DNA of 41,963 nucleotides from assembly GCA_002306945.1 (NCBI GenBank), contig DBTH01000072.1:1-41963 (forward strand), written 5' to 3'. Source of the stretch: Methylacidiphilaceae bacterium UBA1321. Lineage in GTDB: Bacteria > Verrucomicrobiota > Verrucomicrobiia > Methylacidiphilales > UBA1321. The position numbers and the translations under genes are program-made. Positions 8,175 to 17,379 of the stretch are shown piece after piece (the stretch's first letter is position 1; every line of letters begins with the position of its first letter). The notes under the pieces were generated by a model, which was given only the letters and a program-made list of their open reading frames with translations, was not told the DNA's origin and searched no databases.

Positions 8175-9473
8175 ATGCCTCAACTCGCCGAAGAGATTAA
8201 ATCCTGGTCCTTTCTCGAAGAAAACGGTGTCCTCGCCGAAACCGTACAAAAGGGAATCGAAAAGCACCGTAAAAGCAACGTCACCATCCATGTCACAGAT
8301 CCTCACGGAAATCCACTTCCGGGGGTGCATCTTTCCATTGTCCAAACCAATTCTGCTTTTCATTTCGGCGGAAATATCTTCATGCTGGACGGCTATCCGA
8401 CGGCTGATCTGAACAAGCGCTACGAGGATGCCTTCAGCAATCTGTTCAACGGTGCGACAGTCCCTTTTTACTGGCGTGATCTGGAGCCAGAGCCTGGTAA
8501 ACTGCGCTTTACGGTCGACAGTCCCTTCATTGCGCGACGTCCGCCTCCTGACCGCGTGATTGCTTTTTGTGAGGAACGAGGACTTCGAATGCATGGCCAT
8601 ACTTTGGTTTGGGATCATGTATGGGGCATGCCAGACTGGGTGTCTGACGATCCATCGCTGAGCCTTCCTCTCTGGGAAAAACGAGTACGGGAAATTGGTG
8701 AACGTTATGGCAAAAGGATACACCGCTGGGATGTTGTCAACGAAGTCGTTCCCGACAGAGGTATGCCCGTGTCCCGGCCCATGCCTGCCAACTACGCGCG
8801 ACTGGCCTTCAAGTGGGCCGAACAGTATTTCCCCGCAGGAACGCAATTCGACATTAACGACATCGCCAATGCCTGGGACGAGTTATTGCCCAAGTACACG
8901 GCCCTGATTCAGCGGTTGATCCGGGACGGCGCCCGCGTTGGCGGCATCGGCTTGCAATTCCATCTTTTCGGCGAAGAGAACATCACTGAGTTTCTCGAAA
9001 AGAAAATCTTTCGCCCGGAGAAATTACTTTCGACCCTGGATTCGCTTCTCCCCTTGGGCTTGCCCGTGCACGTCAGCGAAATCACCCTTCCCGCTCCACG
9101 CAACGACAAAGTCGGCAGGGCTCAACAAGCCGCCATTGCGCGCGATCTCTATCAACTCTGGTTCAGTCATCCGGCCATTCAGGCAATCACTTGGTGGAAC
9201 GTACCCGACGGTGGCGCCACTGTAACCGAGTCGAAAATTGCGTCGGTGGTGATCGATTCCAATCTTAATCCCAAACCCGCCTATGAAGCGTTGCACGAGT
9301 TGATCCGCAACAAGTGGCGCACCCATCTTTCCGGAGTCACCGATGGAAACGGCGATTTTGCTTTCCGTGGATTCCACGGGGAGTACAAAATTAAGGTGGA
9401 AGGTCTGACTGCCGCCACCTTTACACTGCGACAATCCAACGACATCCAGGAGCAGATTGTCCGGGTCAAATAG
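8175..9473 (+). CDS. GH10 endo-1,4-beta-xylanase-like protein, no signal peptide
   Basis: A 432-residue GH10 protein that would hydrolyse beta-1,4-xylosidic bonds. Catalytic motifs are intact: acid/base Glu190 in RWDVVNE and nucleophile Glu302 in VHVSEITLP. GHTLVWDH and WWNVPDGG also match the barrel. The N-terminus (residues about 35-70) has a short beta domain (VTDPHGNPLPGVHLSI), and the C-terminus ends with a carboxypeptidase-regulatory-like strand set (GVTDGNGDFAFRGFHGEYKI). No signal peptide is visible, so it probably acts in the cytoplasm on imported xylo-oligomers, or leaves by another route. It starts a plus-strand unit with an SGNH hydrolase 16 bases downstream. Confidence 0.88.
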   Translation: MPQLAEEIKSWSFLEENGVLAETVQKGIEKHRKSNVTIHVTDPHGNPLPGVHLSIVQTNSAFHFGGNIFMLDGYPTADLNKRYEDAFSNLFNGATVPFYWRDLEPEPGKLRFTVDSPFIARRPPPDRVIAFCEERGLRMHGHTLVWDHVWGMPDWVSDDPSLSLPLWEKRVREIGERYGKRIHRWDVVNEVVPDRGMPVSRPMPANYARLAFKWAEQYFPAGTQFDINDIANAWDELLPKYTALIQRLIRDGARVGGIGLQFHLFGEENITEFLEKKIFRPEKLLSTLDSLLPLGLPVHVSEITLPAPRNDKVGRAQQAAIARDLYQLWFSHPAIQAITWWNVPDGGATVTESKIASVVIDSNLNPKPAYEALHELIRNKWRTHLSGVTDGNGDFAFRGFHGEYKIKVEGLTAATFTLRQSNDIQEQIVRVK

Positions 9474-9489
9474 AGATTGGACATTCCCC

Positions 9490-10854
9490 ATGCCGGCTGC
9501 AACACCCACTCTCCAACCCAACGACATCAATTCGGTTCACGTGGCTTTTTCCTCAGCCGATAGGGTTGAGTTCCACGTCACGATCCGTAATGGCTGGGAA
9601 TTGGAGGTGGGCCTTCAAACGCCTCAGGGCAAAACGCCGCGCGCCCTTTTTCAGATCGCCGGGTCTGAGAGAAAGGCCGTTACCGCCGAACGTTGCGATG
9701 CCTTGCCCGATTTCAATGAGAATGCCTGGGGCGGATGGCAAAAAGGTTACGCCCTGAATGGCGTTCGCGCTCAGGAATGCACGATCAAGGGTGCCCTCGA
9801 TGTCACTTCCGTGCGCGTCACCGATTCCACACGGAATTGCACCTACAGAGTCGGGAAGGATTTCAAGCTGGACGCCGATTGGGGAGCCCTCGGCCGTTGC
9901 CCCGGAAGTTCAATCGATCCGCAAGAAAACGTCCAGATCGACTACGATTTCTTTCTGCAACGTATCGACACCGTCGTACTCTCCTCGGGCAACTCCACGC
10001 TTCGACTCAAAACCGGCATTCCCCATCTCGCCAATCCCGAGCCGCCGCATCTCCAACCGGACGAAGTTCCCCTGTTCAATATCCATGTGACAGGTAATCT
10101 GCACGGACTCTCACGCGGACAGTTATTCCCTATACTAGAAACGGCTTTCCCCAACGCGCTCGCTGCCACGGATAAAGGGTGTATCAACCGGCTACTGCCC
10201 GCACTGATTCGAAAACTTCACAAGGGCGAGCCTATTAAAATTCTCACCTGGGGTGACAGCGTCACGGAAGAGGCCTTTCTATCCGAATCGGAACGCTGGC
10301 CTGCGCAATTTGCTACCCGGCTCATAAAACTTTATCCAAAGGCGAACTTCAAACTCATCACAGAAGCCTGGGCGGGGCACAACACCTCGCACTATCTCCA
10401 TGAACCTCCCGGCAGCCGTCACCATTATCAGGAAAAGGTTCTCGACGCCGGAGCCGACCTCATCATCATGGAATTCATTAACGACGCCGACATGACAACG
10501 GGCGAATTGAACGAACGTTACGGTCGGTTCCTGGCCGATTTCAAAAAAGTCGGAAGCGAACTCATTCTTTTCACGCCGCACTACATGCATCCCGACTGGA
10601 TGAAATTTCCCAGCCAGGATAACCCCGACACTTCCCACGACCCCCGCGAATACGTTTCTGCTCTGCGTCTTTTCGCTGCCCGCAATCACATCCCCCTTGC
10701 CGACGTTTCGCTGCGATACGGTAGACTCTGGCGGCAAGGCATCCCCTATCAGACATGGATGCTTAATGGCATCAATCATCCCAACGCCCGCGGCATGTCG
10801 ATCTATACAGACGCGCTGATCCAGCTTTTTGATTCATCCTCTATCCCGACATGA
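9490..10854 (+). CDS. SGNH/GDSL-type hydrolase with N-terminal beta domain
   Basis: A 454-residue protein. Residues about 1-230 form an unassigned beta-rich domain. From about 245 an SGNH fold begins: ILTWGDSVTEE (nucleophile Ser257), EFINDADM (block III Asn), and the terminal NGINHPNARGM (His430). The Asp expected three residues before the His in DxxH is Gly here, so the triad may use a different acid or only Ser-His. Such enzymes often remove acetyl groups from xylan or other plant polymers, which fits the GH10 neighbour; the substrate is inference. I chose the ATG at 9490; a TTG at 9457 would overlap the GH10 gene. The end overlaps the next start in an ATGA arrangement. Confidence 0.8.
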   Translation: MPAATPTLQPNDINSVHVAFSSADRVEFHVTIRNGWELEVGLQTPQGKTPRALFQIAGSERKAVTAERCDALPDFNENAWGGWQKGYALNGVRAQECTIKGALDVTSVRVTDSTRNCTYRVGKDFKLDADWGALGRCPGSSIDPQENVQIDYDFFLQRIDTVVLSSGNSTLRLKTGIPHLANPEPPHLQPDEVPLFNIHVTGNLHGLSRGQLFPILETAFPNALAATDKGCINRLLPALIRKLHKGEPIKILTWGDSVTEEAFLSESERWPAQFATRLIKLYPKANFKLITEAWAGHNTSHYLHEPPGSRHHYQEKVLDAGADLIIMEFINDADMTTGELNERYGRFLADFKKVGSELILFTPHYMHPDWMKFPSQDNPDTSHDPREYVSALRLFAARNHIPLADVSLRYGRLWRQGIPYQTWMLNGINHPNARGMSIYTDALIQLFDSSSIPT

Positions 10855-13589
10855 AAACATCGACAACTCTGTTGCTGGCCACGTTGTTTGCGTGTCTTAC
10901 TGAAGCACCGCTCCTTGCACAGGAGTCAGCGCTTTCTGTCGATTTTTCAAAGGTCGGCGAAGCACTCCATATCAAAGGCAAAGGTGCATTCGACGGGCCG
11001 CTGCCAGCCGAATGCGGACCCGACTTTCCACTCTGGAATGGATCCGTTGTGGAAAGCCAATTACTGAGCGAAAACGGGAAAACTTTCCTGCGGTTCGATG
11101 TCAAAAAAAGCGAGGCGTTCGGCCCATTCATCAAAATGCCCAACCCGCCGGACGCATCGAAGTTGGAGTTGCATGGCTATTACAAAGTGCAGATCACCTG
11201 TCGCACGCCCGATGCACCGCTGAAACTCATCATCCGCGTGCAACCCAGTCCTTACACAGTTCTCTGGGAGGACACCACCGACAGGAATGCCGGATGGGTC
11301 GAGGAAACCCTCTACGCTTATGTGGAAGAGAGGAATAACCAAATCTTCGGCGGTAATGTCGACTTGTCCAAACTCCCGTTAAACTTCCGCCTCTCCCTCA
11401 AACCCGGCATTACCGATATTGCGGCGATCAAATTATCCAAAATCACGAAAGAAGAATATATCGCCGCCAAGTCCGTCGGTATCTGGCATCCGGAAAAAGG
11501 ACAAGCCAATCTCTTCCGAAACAGCCGGTTCCCCTTCGGTCTGCAATCGGGTTGGAGTATTAGCCGCGACAATTTCGACGGTGACGTTGTCTCCGATCCG
11601 TCCATGCCCGGCCCCAGCGGGTATCCTTCTCTCAAGATCGTTGCGCGGACTGGTCTCAGTCTCTATACGGAACCTTTCCAGTCGGACGATCCCTCCGTCA
11701 AAAATCACCTGACCTTTGCCTGCAAGGGAGGCGGCACCTGGAAAGTCCAGATCATCGGGAAAGGTGGTGTGACAAAGACCTTCACCGCATCGTCCGAATG
11801 GAAAACCGAGGACATCGAATTCGAGCCCGCCCCTTTTGAAAAAGCCTTCTCGGTCGTTTTCAGTAGTTCAGACGCGACGCTTTACCTCGATTCCCTGATG
11901 GCTTATTCGGGTAACGGTCCGCGTCCCTACGCCTCAGCGGGAGAATGCGAAGTCGCGTTGGCTGCGGCGGATTCCGAGACAGCGCAGGCACGCATCCAGT
12001 TTTCCGACACGCCTGCGCTCGTGAAATACGGCCTCACGGGAAGTTACTCCGAAGCCACTCTCAAAGCGAAGGTCACTAACATCCATGGACAGGAACGCAA
12101 TCTGCCCGACATCAAGTTGCCCAAATCACAGGAAATTCACACCGGTACCTTCGATTTCAACGTCTTCCCCGAAGCGCCACTTGGATCATTCCGAATCGAA
12201 ACCTGGGTTGAGCGCGATAGTAAACGCATCTCGCCGATAAACGAACTCGTTTTGACCCGGATCAGACGTCCCCTTTATTGGGGCAAAGACGCGCCGAATT
12301 CTCCCTTTGGCGATCACATCTGGCCCAACACACTCGCCGCAACCAGTATCAAGGCGGCGGGAGTCAATTGGGTTCGTGTCTTCGACACCTGCATGGCCAG
12401 CACCGGCTGGGGATGGGTCGAACGCAGCAAGAGCGAATGGAAATTCCCCGACAACAAGGTCGCCATCTACCGTGACGCCCATCTCAAAATCCTCGGCTAT
12501 CTCGGTTCCGCGCCGACATGGGCCTCCTGGTTCTCGGGCCAAAAAAGTTTCTTTTATTTTGACCTGATGTATCAGCCCAAGGACATCGACGCGTTCAAAA
12601 ACTACGTCCGTACAACAGCCACTCATTACAAAGGAGTGATCGACGAATACCAGTTTCAGAACGAACCCTGGGGCGCGAATTACTGGCACAAAGGCTACAA
12701 CCCAGCCACGAAATCTTTCGATCCCGGTCTAAGCCCCGCGCTCGATTACGCGAATCTCTCCAGGATCGCCTATGAGGAACTCAAGGCATCCTATCCCGAA
12801 GCCATCCTCTACGGCTTCAATACCGCGAGGTCATCGACAAGCACCGAATGGACAAAAGGAGTCTATGAGGGCGGCGCCTATCCCTACTGCGACATGATGG
12901 ACTACCACTATTATGCCAACGAACCGTGTGGATTCCCCGATGATCCCGCCACAAAATACCTTCAGTCGGCATTTGCCTATGTGGAAGAAAAAGAAGCCCA
13001 GCACGCAAAACCGCTCAAACCCGTCGTCATGAGCGAGGGCAACCCTACCCGCAGCGGCATCGTCTCTTTCAAAGGCCAAAACGACGCGACCGGTCTTTAC
13101 AAAAACACAATCACCTGGCCTTCCAACGATCAATCGCTCCGGGACTCCGACTGGACTTGCCGCTACCTACTCAGTCATCTGTCTCTTGGCGTGAAACGGA
13201 TTTTTCTCTACTCCGATCATTGCTATACACACTTGCTCGAACCGCCAGCCTTCCCGGTTCTTCTCGGAGCGGACGGCTACCCCTATCCCACACTGGCGGC
13301 GTTTTCAAATCTGGCATGGCTTCTTGAAGACCGGGTATTCGTAAAACGAATCGAGATTACCGACAAAGTCTGGGGCTATCTATTCGAAGGCCGGGGAGAA
13401 AGCGTCGCCGTCATCAGTGGCAAGCTTGATGCTCACTGTACGCTGCCTTCTGTCAAAAATCTCACTTACACCGATCTCTTCGGCAACCCGATACAAGGAA
13501 ACGCCGAGTACAAAGGACAGATACTCTACGCTCACACCGAGCAGCCGGTTGCCAGCCTGGAAAAAGCTCTCTTACGAGCCGGGAAATAA
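10851..13589 (+). CDS. Secreted clan GH-A glycoside hydrolase, multidomain
   Basis: A 912-residue secreted protein with a signal peptide (MKTSTTLLLATLFACLTEAPLLAQ). Residues about 30-480 are beta-rich modules that resemble carbohydrate-binding domains. A TIM-barrel follows: VNWVRVFDTC, YQFQNEPWG (likely acid/base Glu605), DYHYYANEP, and PVVMSEGN (likely nucleophile Glu729), with a small beta domain at the end. The NEP and SEG motifs 124 residues apart fit clan GH-A (GH5/GH39-like), but I cannot fix the family. It overlaps the SGNH gene by four bases, so the two are coupled. Together with the GH10 gene it suggests hemicellulose use: this enzyme outside the cell, the xylanase inside. Confidence 0.75.
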   Translation: MKTSTTLLLATLFACLTEAPLLAQESALSVDFSKVGEALHIKGKGAFDGPLPAECGPDFPLWNGSVVESQLLSENGKTFLRFDVKKSEAFGPFIKMPNPPDASKLELHGYYKVQITCRTPDAPLKLIIRVQPSPYTVLWEDTTDRNAGWVEETLYAYVEERNNQIFGGNVDLSKLPLNFRLSLKPGITDIAAIKLSKITKEEYIAAKSVGIWHPEKGQANLFRNSRFPFGLQSGWSISRDNFDGDVVSDPSMPGPSGYPSLKIVARTGLSLYTEPFQSDDPSVKNHLTFACKGGGTWKVQIIGKGGVTKTFTASSEWKTEDIEFEPAPFEKAFSVVFSSSDATLYLDSLMAYSGNGPRPYASAGECEVALAAADSETAQARIQFSDTPALVKYGLTGSYSEATLKAKVTNIHGQERNLPDIKLPKSQEIHTGTFDFNVFPEAPLGSFRIETWVERDSKRISPINELVLTRIRRPLYWGKDAPNSPFGDHIWPNTLAATSIKAAGVNWVRVFDTCMASTGWGWVERSKSEWKFPDNKVAIYRDAHLKILGYLGSAPTWASWFSGQKSFFYFDLMYQPKDIDAFKNYVRTTATHYKGVIDEYQFQNEPWGANYWHKGYNPATKSFDPGLSPALDYANLSRIAYEELKASYPEAILYGFNTARSSTSTEWTKGVYEGGAYPYCDMMDYHYYANEPCGFPDDPATKYLQSAFAYVEEKEAQHAKPLKPVVMSEGNPTRSGIVSFKGQNDATGLYKNTITWPSNDQSLRDSDWTCRYLLSHLSLGVKRIFLYSDHCYTHLLEPPAFPVLLGADGYPYPTLAAFSNLAWLLEDRVFVKRIEITDKVWGYLFEGRGESVAVISGKLDAHCTLPSVKNLTYTDLFGNPIQGNAEYKGQILYAHTEQPVASLEKALLRAGK

Positions 13590-13652
13590 GGCCCGACCAA
13601 TTACCACGTCCCACCTCAAATTCAATCAACTAGTAATTAAAAGGAATCCACT

Positions 13653-14219
13653 ATGAAATCCCTGATAGCAGCCGTTATTATCCTTGGAACCGTCACAGCC
13701 GGTACGCACACATACGCCGCGACATCGCAAGCACGCGTCGATATCAAAGGAACCGATTCCGCCGTCGCCCTGACTCCCGGAACCGCCGAGGGCGGGCAAA
13801 TCTCCAACGCCGGATGGATACCTGATCCGGAAAAAAAGAAACAAATTCTGGTGACAATTTTCCCCGCGAGCACGGACTGGAAGCAGGCAACATTCTCCTT
13901 CACCCCCTCCAAGGACGGTTCAGTGACCCTCATTCTCCGAGGCGCATGGAATGCCGATGGCACCCAGACCTGGACCTGGTATGACGACATTCAAGCCACC
14001 GGCACCGAGATCAAAAACGCCGACTTCGAGAGCGGAAACGACGGCAGTTGGACTCTCTTCGACGACAAATACCGCAAGGCCTCGATTTCCGACATCACTA
14101 AAACCGGAAAGGGTTCAGTCAAAGTTTCCCAGGCTTTCACAGCGACGCAAAATGTCGCCGTCAAAGCCAACGTGCCCGTGACAATCACTTTCTGGTACAA
14201 GACCGAAGGCGCAAACTGA
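13653..14219 (+). CDS. Secreted beta-sandwich-like protein (paralogue 2)
   Basis: A 188-residue protein with a signal peptide ending near THTYA. It carries the same core as the protein at 5544-6173: TFSFTPSKDGSVTLILRG, WYDDIQATGTEIKNADFE and the final VPVTITFWYKTE. No named family is recognised; a jelly-roll carbohydrate-binding role is plausible. An AAAAGGAA site precedes the ATG. It ends the xylan unit and is convergent with the AraC gene, with only three bases between the stop codons. Confidence 0.7.
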   Translation: MKSLIAAVIILGTVTAGTHTYAATSQARVDIKGTDSAVALTPGTAEGGQISNAGWIPDPEKKKQILVTIFPASTDWKQATFSFTPSKDGSVTLILRGAWNADGTQTWTWYDDIQATGTEIKNADFESGNDGSWTLFDDKYRKASISDITKTGKGSVKVSQAFTATQNVAVKANVPVTITFWYKTEGAN

Positions 14220-14222
14220 CGG

Positions 14223-15077
14223 CTAACTCTTTTTCCGAAACTCGCGCGGGGTGAGGCCGGTCTGTTTGCGGAATTGGCGAGTGAAGTAGCCGGGGTCCTG
14301 GAATCCGGATTGGTAGGCCACTTCCGCAATAGTCGGACGTGGATTACGCAAGAGGGATTTGGCGTACTCCAGCCGTTTAATGTTGAGGTAGGCAAGAGGT
14401 GAGAGGCCGAAGCTTTTGTGAAACAGACGGCAGAGATGCGGGTAACTGTAACCGAGCGGCTTGAGCAGGAAGGTGACGTTGCTGTTTTTAAACTGCGCCT
14501 TGCGGTCGAGAATTTCCTTGGCGGAGTAGGCCAGTTGAGAGAAATCGTTTGCAGATCGAGACGACGCATGGGGTTTGTGCAGGAGTCTTACGAGTAATTC
14601 GATAAACGCGGCGCGAGCAAGGCTGCGGTGATAGGAATCGCCATTCCGCCAACGCAAAAAGATCGTATCGATGAGGCTCAGGATGGGACTGTCTGCATCG
14701 AAGGTTCCGCGTAATGCATGGAATGGTACCAAGGACGGCGTGCGAACGACGAGGCGCGCGGCGGGGCGTTTGGGAAAATAACTGCAAAACGGATGGCGGG
14801 GTTTTGGTGTGGCGTTCCAGTCGAAATGGATGCAGGAACGGAAGACGGGGCCTTTGTCGCACAGGCTAACGTGACGCACGTTCGGTGGAATGATGGCGAA
14901 GCTACCGCGTTCCATTTCCCACTCTGCATCACCAATCTGCAGGAGAAAATGTCCCTGGGAGACGACAACAAGTTCGTGGTCGTAGAGAAAACGGGGCGGT
15001 TCAATAAAACGGGTGGGCCATTCTCCTCGCCAGAGGATATTCAGTCTTGGAGACGCCCGATTGAGCCAAAATTGCAT
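14223..15077 (-). CDS. AraC-family transcriptional regulator
   Basis: A 284-residue regulator. The N-terminus is a cupin-like sensing domain (HELVVVSQGHFLLQIGDAEWEMERGSF). The C-terminus has the two AraC helix-turn-helix units, including LGYSYPHLCRLFHKSFG, then PTIAEVAYQSGFQDPGYFTRQFRK and TGLTPREFRKK. Such proteins usually activate sugar-use genes. It diverges from the unit at 15186-19752 with 108 bases between starts, which is its most likely target. I chose the ATG at 15077; the open frame continues upstream to a TTG at 15119. Confidence 0.85.
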   Translation of the reverse strand: MQFWLNRASPRLNILWRGEWPTRFIEPPRFLYDHELVVVSQGHFLLQIGDAEWEMERGSFAIIPPNVRHVSLCDKGPVFRSCIHFDWNATPKPRHPFCSYFPKRPAARLVVRTPSLVPFHALRGTFDADSPILSLIDTIFLRWRNGDSYHRSLARAAFIELLVRLLHKPHASSRSANDFSQLAYSAKEILDRKAQFKNSNVTFLLKPLGYSYPHLCRLFHKSFGLSPLAYLNIKRLEYAKSLLRNPRPTIAEVAYQSGFQDPGYFTRQFRKQTGLTPREFRKKS

Positions 15078-15185
15078 GAGTGAAATATAAGTGAAAAACG
15101 CGCTATCTGCGAGAATCAATTTTATTACATAAATATCAAATTTATCCTATTCATACCCCGTTATTTATTATGAGAAATTAGATGT
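15078..15185. promoter_or_regulatory. AT-rich divergent promoter region
   Basis: The 108-base gap between the AraC gene and the glycosidase-like gene is clearly more AT-rich than the flanking genes. It holds a direct repeat, GTGAAA at 15081 and 15091, spaced one helical turn apart, as often seen for AraC-type binding sites. No single promoter can be called with confidence. Confidence 0.4.
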
Positions 15186-17366
15186 GTGAAAGATGTACGA
15201 CACTCAAATAAGTCCCCATTTAAAGAGAGCATTTCCAGGCAGAAGCGCACTGGGAAGCACGACGGACTGAACAACTGGTATCGGGAGCGTTTCAGCCGTC
15301 TTTTGGTCGACATGCATATACCGGATTGGGACTCACGGTTTCTGTCCAAGCTCAATCCTCGCCGTTACGTCGAAACGGTCGCGAAGTCCCGTGCTGGCGT
15401 GATCATGCTCTACTGCAATTCCCATATCGGCCTGGCGTTATACCCGTCAAAGGTGGGGCCGGTTCACCGCGCCATTGGCGATGGAGATTTTACCGGAGAT
15501 GTTCTCAAGCTGGCCCACAAGAAGGGATTGGCGGTTGTGGCCTATTACAGTGCAGTTTTCAACAATGCCGCGTTTCTCGAACATCCCGAATGGCGCATCG
15601 TACCAGCGCAGGGCGAGGCACTCTATGAACACAGCCGTTATGGCACGTGCTGCCCGAATTCTCCATATAGCGAATTCGCCGTCGCGCAAACCGAGGAGAT
15701 CTGCTCCAGATATGATTTCGACGGAATTTTCTTCGATATGCTGTTTTGGCCGTATGCCTGTTACTGTCCACATTGCCAGGCCCGTTTCGAAAAAGAAAAG
15801 GCGCAGGCGTTGCCGAGGACAGTGGACTGGAACGCCCCGGTTTGGGTGTCGTACACGCGGGCACGCGAACGCTGGATGAGCGAACTGGCGGGAAAATTGA
15901 CAGCGGTAGTTCATCGCGTGGCTCCTTCGATGACGGTGACCCACCAGATGAGCCCGGTTCTTCATGGGTGGAAGGCGGCCATGCCTTATTCGATCACGGA
16001 GCATTGTGATTATGCGAGCGGGGACTTTTACGGGCCTCCGGTTCAACAGAGCGTGGTGTGCAAAATTTTCAGCGCGTTAAGCCGCAAGCATCCGTTTGAA
16101 TTCATGACATCGCGCTGTACCGATTTGCGCGACCACGTGACTACCAAGCCGCGTTCTGAAATGGAAATGCAGGCGTTCCTGGCACCGGCCCACGCGGCGG
16201 CGTTCATGTTCATTGATGCCATCGATCCCGTCGGAACACTCAATAAAAAGGTCTACGAGCGTATTGGCGGAGTGTTTGAAAAGATGACTCCGTACGAGAA
16301 ATATCTCGGCGGAAGTTCTATGGCCGAAGTGGCGATCTATGTCAGTTCCGAATCACGGTTCGATTTCCACGAGAATGGAATAGACATGGCTGGTTCCAGC
16401 CGCCGCGCGGATAACATGGGAACGGAATTTGCCGGTCAACATATGGAGGCAGTGATGGGGGCAGCGCGGAGCTTGCAGGAAGCGCACATTCCCTACTCGG
16501 TGGTGACGCGACAAAATATCAGCGAACTGGCGCGCTACCGCGTGGTTCTCTTGACGAATGTCCTGCTGATGGATGACGAGGAGACGGCGGCGTTCGAGCG
16601 TTATGTCCGCAATGGGGGCGCGCTCTACGCGAGCGGGTATTCGAGTCTTGTGGATGGAACGGGCCGCGTTCGCAAGAATTTCGCACTGGCAAAAGTCTTT
16701 GGCGTTTCCGCTCAGGGAAAGATGAACGATGCGCAGGCGTTTTTCACACCAACCGATGCGAGATTGAAAACGCAGATCGAACCACAGGAACAATTCATCC
16801 ATTTCAGCGGCTGGCTTCCAGTGGCACAAAAAGGCGCTCGCGCACTCGCGTCCTTGACCCGCTGTTGGTATCCGGAAAAAGACGGCACCGTGCTCAAGCC
16901 TTCCTTCGCCAGCATCCACAGTTCGCCGCCTTCGTTGGAAGCAACTGGGCCGGGCATCGTGTTCAATCGTTTGGGGAAAGGGCATGTGATCTATGCCGCC
17001 GGGCCGATTGAAGGGGAAAAACAAAAGGTCAATCGGCGAATCGTGGCGCATCTTGTGCGGGAACTGCTGCGCGATCCGGTTGCCATCGAAGCTGTGGCCC
17101 CGGCCTTTGTCGAGCTCACGGCCTTCGACAAGTCTGAGCAACATCGGATCAATATCAGTCTGGTTTCACTCCGGCAGGAAGAGGAACCGATCCCGTGCTC
17201 GGGGAAGGTTCTCGTGCGACTGGATAAAGGGAAACGTCTCAAGACGGTACGGCGACTGCCAGACAGAAGACAGGTCGCAACGCAGTCGATTCCCGGTGGA
17301 ATCGAATTTTCATTCCACGATTTCGAAGTCTTCTCCATGTACGAACTCGAATACATCAACTCCTAA
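15186..17366 (+). CDS. Glycosidase-like protein with GHL6/GH29-type barrel and GH42-type middle domain
   Basis: A 726-residue protein without a signal peptide. The N-terminal half is a TIM-barrel of the GHL6/alpha-fucosidase-like kind: NWYRERFSRLLVDMHIPDWD, VIMLYCNSHIGLALYPSK, YDFDGIFFDMLFW, then a CPHCQARF cluster. The second half contains a beta-galactosidase trimerisation-like domain (ARSLQEAHIPYSVVTRQNISELARYRVVLLTN without a break), GGALYASG, and a final beta domain. The Asp in FDGIFFD is the likely nucleophile. The substrate is unknown. The start is GTG and no strong ribosome site is visible. It leads a three-gene sugar unit divergent from an AraC regulator. Confidence 0.7.
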   Translation: MKDVRHSNKSPFKESISRQKRTGKHDGLNNWYRERFSRLLVDMHIPDWDSRFLSKLNPRRYVETVAKSRAGVIMLYCNSHIGLALYPSKVGPVHRAIGDGDFTGDVLKLAHKKGLAVVAYYSAVFNNAAFLEHPEWRIVPAQGEALYEHSRYGTCCPNSPYSEFAVAQTEEICSRYDFDGIFFDMLFWPYACYCPHCQARFEKEKAQALPRTVDWNAPVWVSYTRARERWMSELAGKLTAVVHRVAPSMTVTHQMSPVLHGWKAAMPYSITEHCDYASGDFYGPPVQQSVVCKIFSALSRKHPFEFMTSRCTDLRDHVTTKPRSEMEMQAFLAPAHAAAFMFIDAIDPVGTLNKKVYERIGGVFEKMTPYEKYLGGSSMAEVAIYVSSESRFDFHENGIDMAGSSRRADNMGTEFAGQHMEAVMGAARSLQEAHIPYSVVTRQNISELARYRVVLLTNVLLMDDEETAAFERYVRNGGALYASGYSSLVDGTGRVRKNFALAKVFGVSAQGKMNDAQAFFTPTDARLKTQIEPQEQFIHFSGWLPVAQKGARALASLTRCWYPEKDGTVLKPSFASIHSSPPSLEATGPGIVFNRLGKGHVIYAAGPIEGEKQKVNRRIVAHLVRELLRDPVAIEAVAPAFVELTAFDKSEQHRINISLVSLRQEEEPIPCSGKVLVRLDKGKRLKTVRRLPDRRQVATQSIPGGIEFSFHDFEVFSMYELEYINS

Positions 17367-17379
17367 TCCCATACTCCTT

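Noticed and set aside
8000..8200. 66-codon plus-strand frame upstream of the GH10 gene
   Set aside because: Overlaps the GH10 start and the inverted repeat; composition does not look coding.
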